Positions 50,516 through 60,485 of a stretch of 64,000 nt of DNA are shown here, piece by piece (position 1 is the stretch's first letter; each line of letters starts with the position of its first letter). The position numbers were made by a program, and so were the translations under genes. Under the pieces are notes generated by a model. The model searched no databases. It saw only the letters and a program-made list of their open reading frames with translations, and was not told where the DNA came from. The DNA is from Bromus sterilis (lineage: Eukaryota; Streptophyta; Magnoliopsida; Poales; Poaceae): assembly GCA_950022295.1 (NCBI GenBank), contig OX465597.1, positions 383,129,016-383,193,015 on the forward strand, read 5' to 3'.

Positions 50516-51649
50516 TTAGCAAAAGAGAGCATCAAGAAGAAAATTTGAAACACATTTAAGCCTAACCCACTTCCTATGCATAGGCATCTTGTAAGAAAAT
50601 AAATCAAAGAAGCACAAAGTGACATGCATAGGAAGGTGGAACAAGAACAACTTCGAAAGTTTCAACATAAAGAGAGGAGTTTTAGTAATATGGAATTTTC
50701 TACAACCAAACTTCCCTCTCTCAAAATAATTTTCAGTAGTATCATGAACGACAACAAGAATATAACTATCACATAAATCATGTTGTTCATGAATTGCAAG
50801 CACACGTGTATAGTTTTCAACATGGTCTTTAGGATTATAAGATAAATGCAACCCATCACATTGAGCCTTGATAAGAGCAAAGTTCTCCAGAGTTGGAGAT
50901 TTCAAAAGGATAATAGGACAATCAAGTGTGGGTGCAATAGAAACAATTTCATGCTTAACATAAGGAACTATAGAGAGTTCATTTTTGTCAACATCATCCA
51001 TAGTGGCATCTTGGCCATCAACAAAGCAAGTATCAAAATTTCCAGAAATGGATATTTCAAGTGAGTCCTCGGAAACATGGGATTCCTCCTCAATGCAATA
51101 ATTGGCCTCTTCTTGGGCAGCAAACATTTTATTTTTAAAATCCTCAATATAAGAATTGGAAGTATAATTCTCGAAGCAATAAGCAAGAACTGCAAAGTTT
51201 TCAGACTCGAAAATAGTATCGTGATATTTTTCAATCAAAGAAGCAATCTCATAGGCACCTTTAAAAGCAACAAACTCTTCAATCTTTTCAACATCAAAGT
51301 AATCATAAACACCTTTAGCATAAGAAGATAAGATATCATTTTCATTAAACTCACATTGGAAAGGGAGGTGTTTATGATCTATATTAGAACAACAAGTAAA
51401 ATCATAAATGTGGCACAAAAGTTTAGCATGGCAATAAGAAACATGTATTTGATCCCATAAGTGTTTCCCTTTCTGAGATAGGCGGTGCCGCGTATAATGA
51501 GCATGCTCATCCAATGATTTTCCCTCAACCAAGTCGGTTGGGTTTTTAGCGCGAGCACAAATTGATCGAAGACGATCCAAGTGAAACATGTCGATCCTAC
51601 CATATTTGGGTGGTTCATCACCCATGATGAGGATAGCATAAATAGGCAA
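50516..51649 (-). CDS. Y1 orphan ORF in the gag position
   Basis: A 377-codon open frame, not gag, starting at 51649 (MPIYAILIMGDEPP); the ATG at 51625 (MGDEPPKYGR) is an equally good start. It shares blocks with the W2 ORF: HRLSQKG at 55-61, a Cys/His-containing stretch to about 100 (HKHLPFQCE), KGAYEI at 130-135, and a C-terminal block 213-377 (DATMDD to DALFC) about 84% identical by eye. Residues 325-351 are hydrophobic with few charges (LFMLKLSKLFLFHLPMHV), possibly membrane-associated, followed by a basic MHRKWVRLK. No zinc knuckle, protease or polymerase motif is seen. I do not recognise the family. The hydrophobic end might recall env-like ORFs of Athila elements, but those lie downstream of pol. 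Function unknown. Confidence 0.7.
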   Translation of the reverse strand: MPIYAILIMGDEPPKYGRIDMFHLDRLRSICARAKNPTDLVEGKSLDEHAHYTRHRLSQKGKHLWDQIHVSYCHAKLLCHIYDFTCCSNIDHKHLPFQCEFNENDILSSYAKGVYDYFDVEKIEEFVAFKGAYEIASLIEKYHDTIFESENFAVLAYCFENYTSNSYIEDFKNKMFAAQEEANYCIEEESHVSEDSLEISISGNFDTCFVDGQDATMDDVDKNELSIVPYVKHEIVSIAPTLDCPIILLKSPTLENFALIKAQCDGLHLSYNPKDHVENYTRVLAIHEQHDLCDSYILVVVHDTTENYFERGKFGCRKFHITKTPLFMLKLSKLFLFHLPMHVTLCFFDLFSYKMPMHRKWVRLKCVSNFLLDALFC

Positions 51650-51792
51650 AGCAAGACAAAGGCAAACGGTAGCAACTATTTTTGTGGTTTTTCATAAAGG
51701 ACACTGAGATAAAAACTGAAGGGTAAACTAACAAGACTAAAAAAGCCAAAGGTAAAGGGTAGTGTGCAACTCCCCTATCTTAGCAATCGGAG

Positions 51793-51810
51793 TCCCCGAC
51801 AACGGCGCCA
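51793..51810 (-). promoter_or_regulatory. Y1 primer binding site, tRNA-Asp type
   Basis: Minus strand TGGCGCCGTTGTCGGGGA; one mismatch to the tRNA-Asp complement. Confidence 0.85.
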
Positions 51811-51822
51811 GAAAACTTTGCT

Positions 51823-53431
51823 TGATGGCTTCTCGCCCCTTCGTTGGTTACCCCAAGTGGAAGGTTGAGATGTAGTGCAGCAACAGTTTTCCCTCGGTGA
51901 AGATACCAAGGTTTGTCTCCAGCAGGACTCCAGAGATGATAAGTAGGTGTCAGCGGCGCAAATGACGCGGACCTGCACACAGACACAGATAACTTTGTTC
52001 CCAACGAAGTTCAGAGAGGTTGTCAATCTCTCCGGTCTTGTTGTTCACAAGGATAAAATGCAAGGGATAATGATAGCAAGTAAAAGCAGTAAAGTAAATA
52101 TAGCGTGGAAACAATAATGAGGATATGGACCGGGATACGTGATGTTCGCTAGTGATGTCTCTCTCCCAAAAGACGATAAAATTGCTATGCGAGGTAAACA
52201 AATTACAGAAAGGCAATTGACAGGATTATGAACGCACCGCAATGCTAACTATGCTACAAAAGAAAGGACGAGGTTCAAAAGCACAGGCAGTACGCCAAGA
52301 TAAGTAGACCGAAATCCATCTGTATCTACTACTAATCATCCACCTTGAGATATCTATCCAGAACATCTCGCTGGTATTAAGTTGCGAGCCCCACCCAAAG
52401 TGTAAACCCAAAGCAACAGACAACTGCATTAAAAAGAACTCTGCGTAAAGTAAACAATCCTTGTGACCGCGGTCACAAGCACCGTTGTTTTCCCCCTTGT
52501 GGCAACAGCACATCCCCTAGACTCATGTTTCTGTCACTCAAGCATGTCATCGGGGGGCATGAACCCACAATCTAGCACAACGTTCCCTCTTGAAGTCACT
52601 ACCTACTACTTGGCCAAAGCAATAAACAACAACGGAGAACATGCAAGAATTACCTAGGAACAAAAATATAAGAGATAAAAACCAAATTTATTACTCTATC
52701 ACAATCTGAACATAATCTCATAATCCATCAGATCCTATCAAACTCAACATAGCAATAGCAGAAATATTACAAAGATGCCTCAATCATGTAGGGCAGCTCA
52801 CGAGGTCTAAACAATGAAGATCAAAGAGGGGAGGAGAACATCACATAGCTACTGATCACGGACCCATGGTCCAAGGAAAACGACTCACGAGACATCCGGG
52901 GAGCATCCATGGTGGAGAGGAGACTCCCGGAGGTCAATCCTCCCTCCGGCAGGGTGCCGGGAAGAGGTCTTCTGGTGCTCCCGATCTTCGGAAGCGCGGC
53001 GGCGGTGGAATAGAGGCGAGTTCGCGGAATAGGGTTCCTCTCCTGGAGTTTTCCCGTGACGGAGAATAAATAGGCGAAGGGGGGCAGCCAGAGGTGGACC
53101 AGGGGCCCCAGGCGCCCCCCTGGCGCGGCCATGGGTGGGGCCGCGCCGGGTGGCCGCCTGGGCCCCCCTGGCTCCCCTCTGGCCCCTCCCGGGCTCTTCT
53201 CGAAGCTTCTTGTACGCTGATTTTTCCTGTATTTTTCCCGGAATTTTTCTGGCACTTTTTATATGGGGGAAAACTGAAATAGAAAAACAGCAGAAAACAG
53301 GAACTGGCACTGGGGTGCACTGAGTTAGTAGGTTAGTCCAAATATGATCAAAAGTGTATCTATATCATAGCAATATCACACAAAACATGCATGGAGAAAG
53401 CAGAAATTATAGGTACATTTTGGACGTATCA
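51823..53431 (-). repeat. Y1 5' LTR (family A)
   Basis: 1609 bases, TGATGGCTTCTCGCC...TTGGACGTATCA on the plus strand. TATA-like sense-strand CCTATTTATT at 53065-53074 downstream of a C-rich segment. Confidence 0.9.
53065..53074 (-). promoter_or_regulatory. Y1 5' LTR TATA-like box
   Basis: CCTATTTATT on the minus strand, in the same position as in X1. Inferred. Confidence 0.4.
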
Positions 53432-53755
53432 TTTACACGCTCATTTACTTTTCCGCTTTTACTTTTAGTTGCTATCATTACCATTACCCCTTGTGTTTGA
53501 TCCTTTGTAAACAACAGGACCAGAGAGATTGACAACCTCTTTGAACTTCGTTGGGAGAAAAGTTATTTGTGTTGTGTGCAGGTCGAGGAGAAGCAAGTGA
53601 TTCTTTTCAGACGGTGCATCATTTGCCGAATCACCTACTTATCATTGCCGGAGTCCTACGGGAGACAAACCCTATCCTCTACATAGGGGAAATTTGCACT
53701 TCCACTTGGGGTAACCAACGACGGGCGAGAAGCCATTACTACTTCCACGCCATCA
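53432..53755 (+). repeat. X1 3' LTR, part 2
   Basis: Resumes at the TTTAC target duplication after Y1 and ends CACGCCATCA, followed by X1's own target duplication GCATG. Confidence 0.9.
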
Positions 53756-53900
53756 GCATGTTATTAGCAGAACAATGATGTTGAACTGACCCCAGTATAA
53801 TAAATGATATACTTAGAGATCACATCGTAACTACGTTATAAGTCTATCATGATTTGTTAGCATATGCGTAATTCCTTAGACCATGAGAATATTGGGTTGC
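53756..53900 (+). repeat. Copia 3' LTR, part 2
   Basis: Collinear with 2703-2848 of the 5' LTR; ends at GTTGC, where W2 inserted. Confidence 0.9.
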
Positions 53901-55530
53901 TGATACGGTGAGGATAGTTCTCTCACTCCTTGTTGGTTACCCCAAGTGGAAGGTGAGATGTAGCGTAGCTGCAAATTTCCCTCGGTGAAGATACCAAGGT
54001 TATCGAACCAGTAGGAATCAAGAGATACAAGTAGGTGACTACTTCCTGACTAGGGTGTTGACGTGGACCTGCACACAGAAACAAATAACTTTGCTCCCAA
54101 CGAGTACATAGGAGTTGTCAGTTCCTCCGGCCTTGCTGTTTACAAAGGATTAACGCAAAAGATAATGATAATGATAGCAACTGAAAAGTAAATTGAAGGC
54201 GTAAACAATAGTATGAAGATGGACCGGGGTTCCGTGATTTTCACTAGTGATGTCTCTATCCCAAAAGACGATAAAAGTGCTAGCGAGGTAAACAAATCAC
54301 AGTTGGGCAATTGAAAGGATTATGAAGGCACCGCAATGCTAACTATGCTGCAAAGAAAGGAAGGGCTCAAAAGCAATGGGCAGTACGCCAAGGTAAGTAG
54401 ACCGAAATCCATCTACATCTACTACGAATCATCCACCTTGAGTTATCTATCCAGAACATCTCGCTGGTATTAAGTTGCGAATCCCACCCAAAGTGTAAAC
54501 TCAAAGCAACAGACAACTGCATTAAAAGAACTTTGCATAAAGTAAACAATCCGTGCACCCGCGAGTACAAGCACCGTTGTTTTAACCCTGGTGGCAACAT
54601 CACATCCCCTAGTCTCATGTTTCTGTCACTCAAGCTAGACATCAAGGGGCTGAACCCACAATCGAGCATGACGCTCTCTCTTGGAGTTGCCAATAAAATA
54701 CTTGGCCAAAGCAAATACCGCAATGGAGAACATGCAAGAATTTACTAAAGAACAAAATATAAAAGAGAAGAACCAAATATTTTACTCATCACAATCTGAA
54801 CAGAGTCTCATAATCCATCAGATCCCAACAAACTCAGCATAGCAACAACAGAAATTACATAGATGCCTCGATCATGTGAAGCAGCTCACGAGGACTCGAA
54901 AGTGGAAGCACAAAGAAGGGAGAGATAGATCACATAGCTACTGGTCACGGACCCATGGTCCAAGGGAAACTACTCACGGTACATACGGGAGGCGTCCATG
55001 GCCATGGATAGTCTCCCGGAGGGGGTAGCTTCTTCCGGCAGGGTGCCGGAGCAGCTTCTCCAGGCAGCCCCGATCTTGAAACGGCGGCGGTGGCGGAACA
55101 GAGGCGAGATCGCGAAAGAGGAGTCTGTATTAGGGGTTTCCACCCTGAGGGGTAAATAAAGGCGAAGGGGGGCGTCGAGGGGACCCACCAGGCAGCCAGG
55201 AGGCCTCCTGGCGCGGCCTAGGGTGGGGCCGCGCCAGGGATCCTCCTGTCCTCTTGGTGGTGGCCCCCCTTCGCTGCTTTGGTGTTTCCGGAAGCTTCCG
55301 TGACGCTGATTTTTTATCTGATTTTCCTGGATTTTTTGGAGCACTTTTACTGGCCGGAAAACCTGAAATACAAAAACAGTAGAAAACAACAACTGGCAGC
55401 TGGGTGCACTGGGTTAATAGATTAGTCCAAATATGCTCAAAAGTGTATGAAAGTTCAAGCAAAACATGGCAAAGTCACACAAAACATGCATGGAGCAAGC
55501 AGAAATTATAGATACGTTTGGGACGTATCA
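53901..55530 (-). repeat. W2 outer 3' LTR (family B)
   Basis: TGATACGGTGAGG...GGGACGTATCA. It is followed not by the polypurine region but by Copia LTR sequence beginning GTTAC, one base different from the target duplication. Confidence 0.9.
55207..55238. repeat. GC-rich hairpin in W2 left LTR
   Basis: A perfect 12-base stem CCTGGCGCGGCC / GGCCGCGCCAGG with an 8-base loop TAGGGTGG. The same is at 61802-61833. The partial LTR copy at 55884 starts in this loop. Confidence 0.9.
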
Positions 55531-55886
55531 GTTACTTCACACAGGAAGATATGCTTTGGTTCTTAGATGAATCTTCCCGTTACTGGGAAGTAGTAAAATA
55601 AGTTCCGGGTATGTTGGATAGTGTGTCTAGTAACAGCGATAGTTCAAGAATGGGATTTGCTCCTTCACGATGAAGAGATATTGACTTTTGTCCCACTCGA
55701 TATAATGGTATCCATTATAGTCTGGCCAGACACTTTGTGATTTAGTCACGGGGATACCGGAATACAAAACGAGGAACAGAGACAAACGAGCAATGAGGAT
55801 AACTGATGGCTTGTGTTCAAGAAGTTGTTTCACATAGATGCCAAACTTCTCTCCTCTAACTTTGTCATATATCGCGAAGCAAAAGG
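55531..55886 (+). repeat. Duplicated Copia 3' LTR segment inside W2
   Basis: About 97-98% identical by eye to 62126-62481. It should lie only outside W2, so its presence between two W2 LTR copies marks a duplication of element edge plus flank. It ends at GCAAAAGG, where it joins B-LTR sequence with an AGG overlap. Confidence 0.9.
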
Positions 55887-56193
55887 GTGGGGCCGCGCCA
55901 GGGACCCTCCTGGCCTCCTGGTGGTGCCCCCCCTTCGCTGCTTTGGTGTTTCCGGAAGCTTCCGCGCCGCTGATTTTTTATCTGATTTTCCTGGATTTTT
56001 TGGAGCACTTTTAATGCCAGAAAACCTGAAATACAAAAACAGTAGAAAACAACAACTGGCAGCTGGGTGCACTGGGTTAATAGATTAGTTCAAATATGCT
56101 CAAAAGTGTATGAAAGTTCAAGCAAAACATGGCAAAGTCACACAAAACATGCATGGAGCAAGCAGAAATTATAGATACGTTTGGGACGTATCA
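55884..56193 (-). repeat. Partial W2 3' LTR (inner end only)
   Basis: About 310 bases, matching 55221-55530. Starts in the loop of the LTR hairpin and ends CGTATCA, then ACATCCCCAAGCTT; this is the LTR end that is joined properly to the internal region. Confidence 0.9.
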
Positions 56194-59113
56194 ACATCCC
56201 CAAGCTTAATTCCTGCTCGTCCTCGAGTAGGTAAATGATAACAAGCATAATTTCTGTGGTGACATGCCACACAACCATAAAAGGACTTTTAAGTAAAGCA
56301 ATCAAAGCATGCAATTCAATTCAAGTCTTAACAAGCAAGAGTCTATATTAGCATTGACACAAGTAACAAAAGAACAAAAGGTACAAGAGCTCTTGCTGTC
56401 CGTGACTCGAATGTCTCCAAATGGTGTTTGCGTACAAGAAAGGGATAGGGAAATACGAGAGAAAAAGTAAGTTTGTTGAGAACAACTATCTACTAAAGTT
56501 TCACACTTAGTCTCCTTTGGATTCTTATCTGGACTCGTCCCCAGACCACTAGTCAGGTACAAGTCAAACTTATCCACTCCCTTTCGATATTTTGAGCATT
56601 CATGCAATGGATGAGCGTGAGCAAGAAAGTTGACACCTAAAAGGCGAAACAGAAAGAAGGTGGAGGAGGACGACAAAAAGGTGTGAAAGGCTCACATCAA
56701 TGAGGACAATCATAGGCGAGAGAAGGCCATATGATAGATATAATGTCAGGGGTAGGGATTGCCATTCAACGGATGAACATGTGAGCTAAGAGCTCTCCAA
56801 GGGAACTAGTGGGGGTGCATGTAACTTGCTTGCTCAAGAAGACCTAGAGCTCGTTTGAGGAGGCTCATCATTGGAATATACAAGCCAAGTTCTATAGTGT
56901 GAAGGGTCCCCACATAGCTATATGCATGATGATGATCTCTATGGAGTACAAGGGATAGAAGATGAAGTACTAGTGTGGATCTCTCAAAAGGAATAGTAGT
57001 ATGCCCCCTTCTCTCCTTTTATTTCTTTTTCTCTTTTTATTTTTATTTTTTTGTGGCCTCAATGGCTCTTTCTATTTAACTATCATTTGTCCTCTTTGGG
57101 ATCTTTTGATTTTGTCCTCTTTGGGATCTTTTCCTCACTTTAGGGGCAATACTCTATATTTTACAAGAATATAGGAGATCTTTCACACTTTAAAAAGGAA
57201 CTCACATAAAGAAAATGTAACTATCATGATGCAAATGTATGCCTCTGCCAGGGTAGCAGGATATGCAATGATACTAGGTTGTCATGTAGCAATGATTAGG
57301 GCAAGGCCCAACTAGCATGCGGCTCATCGATCAAGCAAGTAGCATGTATGACATGAAGATCAAGTCATGACAAGGTGAATGTTGCATGGCAATGTATCTC
57401 GGAAAGTCTATGGAAATGCCTTGTAGGTAGGTATGGTGGCTGTTTTGAGGAAAGATATAAGGAGGTTTATGATGACAGAGCGTATCATGCCAAGGGTTTG
57501 GATGTACCGGTGAAGGTGGACGCTAACTCTCGGAGTGAGAAGAAATCAATGCACGGCACATGAGAGGCTAGAAAAAGTATAGGTGGGTGGAAGTGTCAAC
57601 TTTCGAATACTCACATTAGTCTGAAGAACTCATGCACTTATTATCGGTAACTCTCAATCTAATCAGGAGGTTCACAAAGAGACAAGTACCCCGAGGAGGA
57701 GTGTATGTGGGTTTGGTTATCCTTGCGCATCCTCGACTCATGGTACGTGAGTGTACTCTAATATTCGAACCCTCCAGAGGTTAGTGATCCATCTAGTAGC
57801 TAGAGTTCTCAACTAGTTTTGTAGGTTTTGAAAATAAACACGGATTGCCCAAAATACGACATCTATCACTAATAGGCAAGAGCTCTTGACACCATAAGTT
57901 CAAACATTACTCACATCAATACCTCAAAACCATTGCAAGTTACTACTACAAAGAGAATAACAACTTTAACTACCTACTTTCAGTCAAGACATAGAACTCA
58001 GTGCAACAGGAAAACTCTCTAACGAGATAAAACATGCAACCTATAGAAAGTTCAACCTAAGACAAAAGAAAAGCTCTAGAAAAAACTAAAGCACTACAAC
58101 TAAACAGAACAACAACTAAGAAAAGAAAAAGAACAACTCACAGCTAAAAGAATAAGCATGAAAATCCTATGAGGAGTTCTAGTTCAAACGGAGCGGGTAT
58201 CTCTCCCACAAAAAAGAGTAAGTAAGCAGGGATCTAACTTGTTACTACAGAAAAGAAAGCAAAACAAAACTAAAAATAAAACCTAAGAGCGAAACGCTCC
58301 AAGAAAAGCACATAACGCATGAAGTGATAAAAATATAGTGCAACGAGAGACGAACTGATGATTGTTGATGAAGAAGGGGATGCACGGCGGCATCCCCAAG
58401 CTTAGACGCTTGAGTATCCTTGAATATTTGTTGGGGATGCATGGGGGCATCCCCAAGCTTGAGCGTTTGACACTCCTGAATCTTCTTTCATCATCCTCCA
58501 TCGCTCACTTGAAAACTCCCTTCATACATAACTCATTGTAGGCTGATTAGAGAGGTTAGTACCCTAATAAAATAATTTTTTCCTTACTGGAAATAAATAT
58601 ATTCTTGAAGATCTACTGTTTCTCAAGATTTCCAAAAGGTTTTTGCAAAGAAAAAGCAAGCTTAAGGTTTGCAAAAGTAAGGAGAGACAAAACGTGGCAG
58701 AATCTGTGAAAAACAGAACAGCAGGTAGAAAATAATTTTTTAGGGGTACTTCTGCAACTCAAAAAAAAAAACTCAGAACATACGGAAGTTTCGTAATTGT
58801 ATAGATCATGCTGTGTAAAAAATTCAGCTAAAAAAGACAAACTGGGATTTTTCTGTGATTTTTCTATTCACGAGGACAGAATCTGTTTTCTGGACAGCAT
58901 GTCACAACTTTTACTTCCCTTGCCGTATGAGGCTAAACATGACACAAAGCTTGAAAAGTAAAGATACAATGATGTTGATACAGTAGTAACAATCATCAAT
59001 ACCACTAATAACAGAACAAAAGCAAAAAGAAAAACCTAAATTCGTTGCGGGCTGCCTCCTGAAAGCGCTTCTTTAGAGCCATTAGCTAGGCTTAAAGATT
59101 ATAAAAGGTGCTG
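56194..59113 (-). other. W2 3' noncoding region
   Basis: Collinear and closely similar to W1 4667-7561 up to GAGCCATTAGCTAGGCTTAA at about 59077-59096, after which W1 and W2 diverge into different coding cargos. Contains the A-rich purine tract on the sense strand (57008-57054) and the hairpin pair (58376-58454). No coding region. Confidence 0.8.
58376..58454 (-). repeat. W2 paired PPT-like hairpins
   Basis: GGGGATGC/GCATCCCC arms at 58376-58397 and 58433-58454, with loops of 6 bases. Confidence 0.75.
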
Positions 59114-60325
59114 TCATAAGAATAAGAATTTGAAGCAAAAGAGAGCATCAATAAGCAAATATGAAACACATTTAAGCCTAACCCACTTCCTATGCATAGG
59201 CATCTTGTAAGAAAATAAGTCAAAGAAGCACAAAGTGACATGCATAGAAAGGTGGAACAGGAACAATTTCAAAACTTTCAACATGAAGAGAGGTGTTTTT
59301 GTAACAAAGTTTCTACAACCAATCTTTCCTCTCTCAAAATAATTTTCAGTAGTATCATGAACAACATCAAGAATATAACTATCACATAAATCATGTTGTT
59401 CATGACCTAAAAGTACACGTGTATAGTTTTCAACACGGTCTTTAGGAACATAAGATAAATGCAACCCATCACATTGAGCCTTAATAAGAGCATAATTCTC
59501 CGGAGTTGGAGATTTGAAAAGGATAATAGGGACATCAAGTGTGGGTGCAATAGCAACAATTTCATGCATGACGTAAGGAACTATAGCAAGTTCATCTTCG
59601 TAAGCATCATCCATAGTGGCATCACGGCCATAAGCATAGAAGGCATCAACTTCATCAAAAAGGGATATTTCAAAAGAATCCATAGGATAATAATACTCAT
59701 ATAAGGTAAGATTCAAAGAGTTACTCTCATTAGAAGGTAGACATGGATGGCTCCATTCTTCCTCCTTTTGTTTGTCACTCTCCTCCTCTTTTTCATCCAA
59801 GGAGCTTTCAGGTTCATAAATTTCGTCTTCCATAGAGTCCTGCAAATCATCAGTCTCTTCCTTTGGGGGAGAGATTCTCTCAAGATGATCAGTAATGTAA
59901 TAATTTGCATCGTAATTTTCCAAACAATGGATAAGTATAGCAAGACTCTCAGATTTGTAAGTGGCGTCATCAATATTTTTAAGAAGAGAAGTAATTTCAT
60001 AGGCACCCTTATAAGCAACAAATTCTTCTATTTCCTCTGCCTCATAAAAATCATAGTTTCTCTTAGCATAAGAAGCTAAGGTTTCATCATCATTGTACTC
60101 ACATTGGAAAGCAAGGTGTTTGTGCCTCATAAAGCAACAAGATTCATCCCTGCAGAAAGATATATTATATATTGAGCACAAGATTCTAGCATACTCATAC
60201 AACTGATGTATTTGTTTCCATAAGTGTATCCCCTTTTGAGACAAGCGGTGTTCCTTGTACCACTTTTGTTGATCCTCGATGAATCCTCCATGCCAATAAG
60301 ATCTGGTTTCAAAGAAGTCAGACAT
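59114..60325 (-). CDS. W2 orphan ORF in the gag position
   Basis: A 403-codon open frame from MSDFFETRSY at 60325, in the slot where W1 has gag-protease. It is a relative of the Y1 ORF: HRLSQKG at 26-32, a Cys-rich stretch 48-76 (Cys at 50, 58, 63, 64 and 75, with HKH at 68-70), KGAYEI at 106-111, and the C-terminal block 235-399. A strongly acidic segment (about 155-200) is much shorter or absent in Y1, so the middle evolves freely while both ends are kept. Residues 345-371 are hydrophobic and the extreme end (FKFLFL) too. No known catalytic motif. Both copies are uninterrupted although gag in W1 and X1 is broken. I do not recognise the family and assign no function. Confidence 0.72.
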   Translation of the reverse strand: MSDFFETRSYWHGGFIEDQQKWYKEHRLSQKGIHLWKQIHQLYEYARILCSIYNISFCRDESCCFMRHKHLAFQCEYNDDETLASYAKRNYDFYEAEEIEEFVAYKGAYEITSLLKNIDDATYKSESLAILIHCLENYDANYYITDHLERISPPKEETDDLQDSMEDEIYEPESSLDEKEEESDKQKEEEWSHPCLPSNESNSLNLTLYEYYYPMDSFEISLFDEVDAFYAYGRDATMDDAYEDELAIVPYVMHEIVAIAPTLDVPIILFKSPTPENYALIKAQCDGLHLSYVPKDRVENYTRVLLGHEQHDLCDSYILDVVHDTTENYFERGKIGCRNFVTKTPLFMLKVLKLFLFHLSMHVTLCFFDLFSYKMPMHRKWVRLKCVSYLLIDALFCFKFLFL

Positions 60326-60467
60326 TGATTGGCAAGTAAGGAACTAGGCATACTATTTTTTGGACTTTTGATCAAGGACACAAAGATAAAAACTGAAAGG
60401 TAAACTAACAAGACTAAAAATCAAAGATAAAATATAGTGTGCAACTCCCCTATCTTGTAGACTTGAG

Positions 60468-60485
60468 TCCCCGGCAACGGCGCCA
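60468..60485 (-). promoter_or_regulatory. W2 primer binding site, tRNA-Asp, perfect
   Basis: Minus strand TGGCGCCGTTGCCGGGGA is the exact complement of the plant tRNA-Asp 3' end; the other three elements have one mismatch each. Confidence 0.9.

Larger units (their letters stand above)
27911..53431 (-). mobile_element. Y1: non-autonomous Gypsy (Athila-like) element, LTR family A, orphan-ORF cargo
   Basis: Target duplication TTTAC (27906-27910, 53432-53436) is perfect. LTRs are 27911-28808 plus 42876-43602, and 51823-53431. After removing Z and the solo LTR it is about 7.4 kb. The coding slot holds a 377-codon ORF unrelated to gag. No RT or integrase. Confidence 0.88.
15927..53755 (+). mobile_element. 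X1: non-autonomous Gypsy (Athila-like) element, LTR family A, gag-protease cargo
   Basis: The only family A/B element on the plus strand. LTRs at 15927-17568 and 26581-27910 plus 53432-53755; target duplication GCATG at 15922-15926 and 53756-53760, with the flanking Copia LTR continuous across the gap. Without nested insertions it is about 8.3 kb. It encodes only gag-protease. It contains a solo LTR (22418-26410) and the Y1 element (27911-53431). Confidence 0.9.

Noticed and set aside
53901..55530. Independent solo LTR, with GTTGC/GTTAC as near-duplication
   Set aside because: The perfect duplication is with 62126-62130, and the following Copia segment is repeated there, so it is better read as the outer LTR of W2 followed by a rearranged block.
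60468..60485. Match to a tRNA-Asp end as a tRNA gene
   Set aside because: Only 18 bases at the tRNA 3' end match and they sit next to an LTR; it is a primer binding site.
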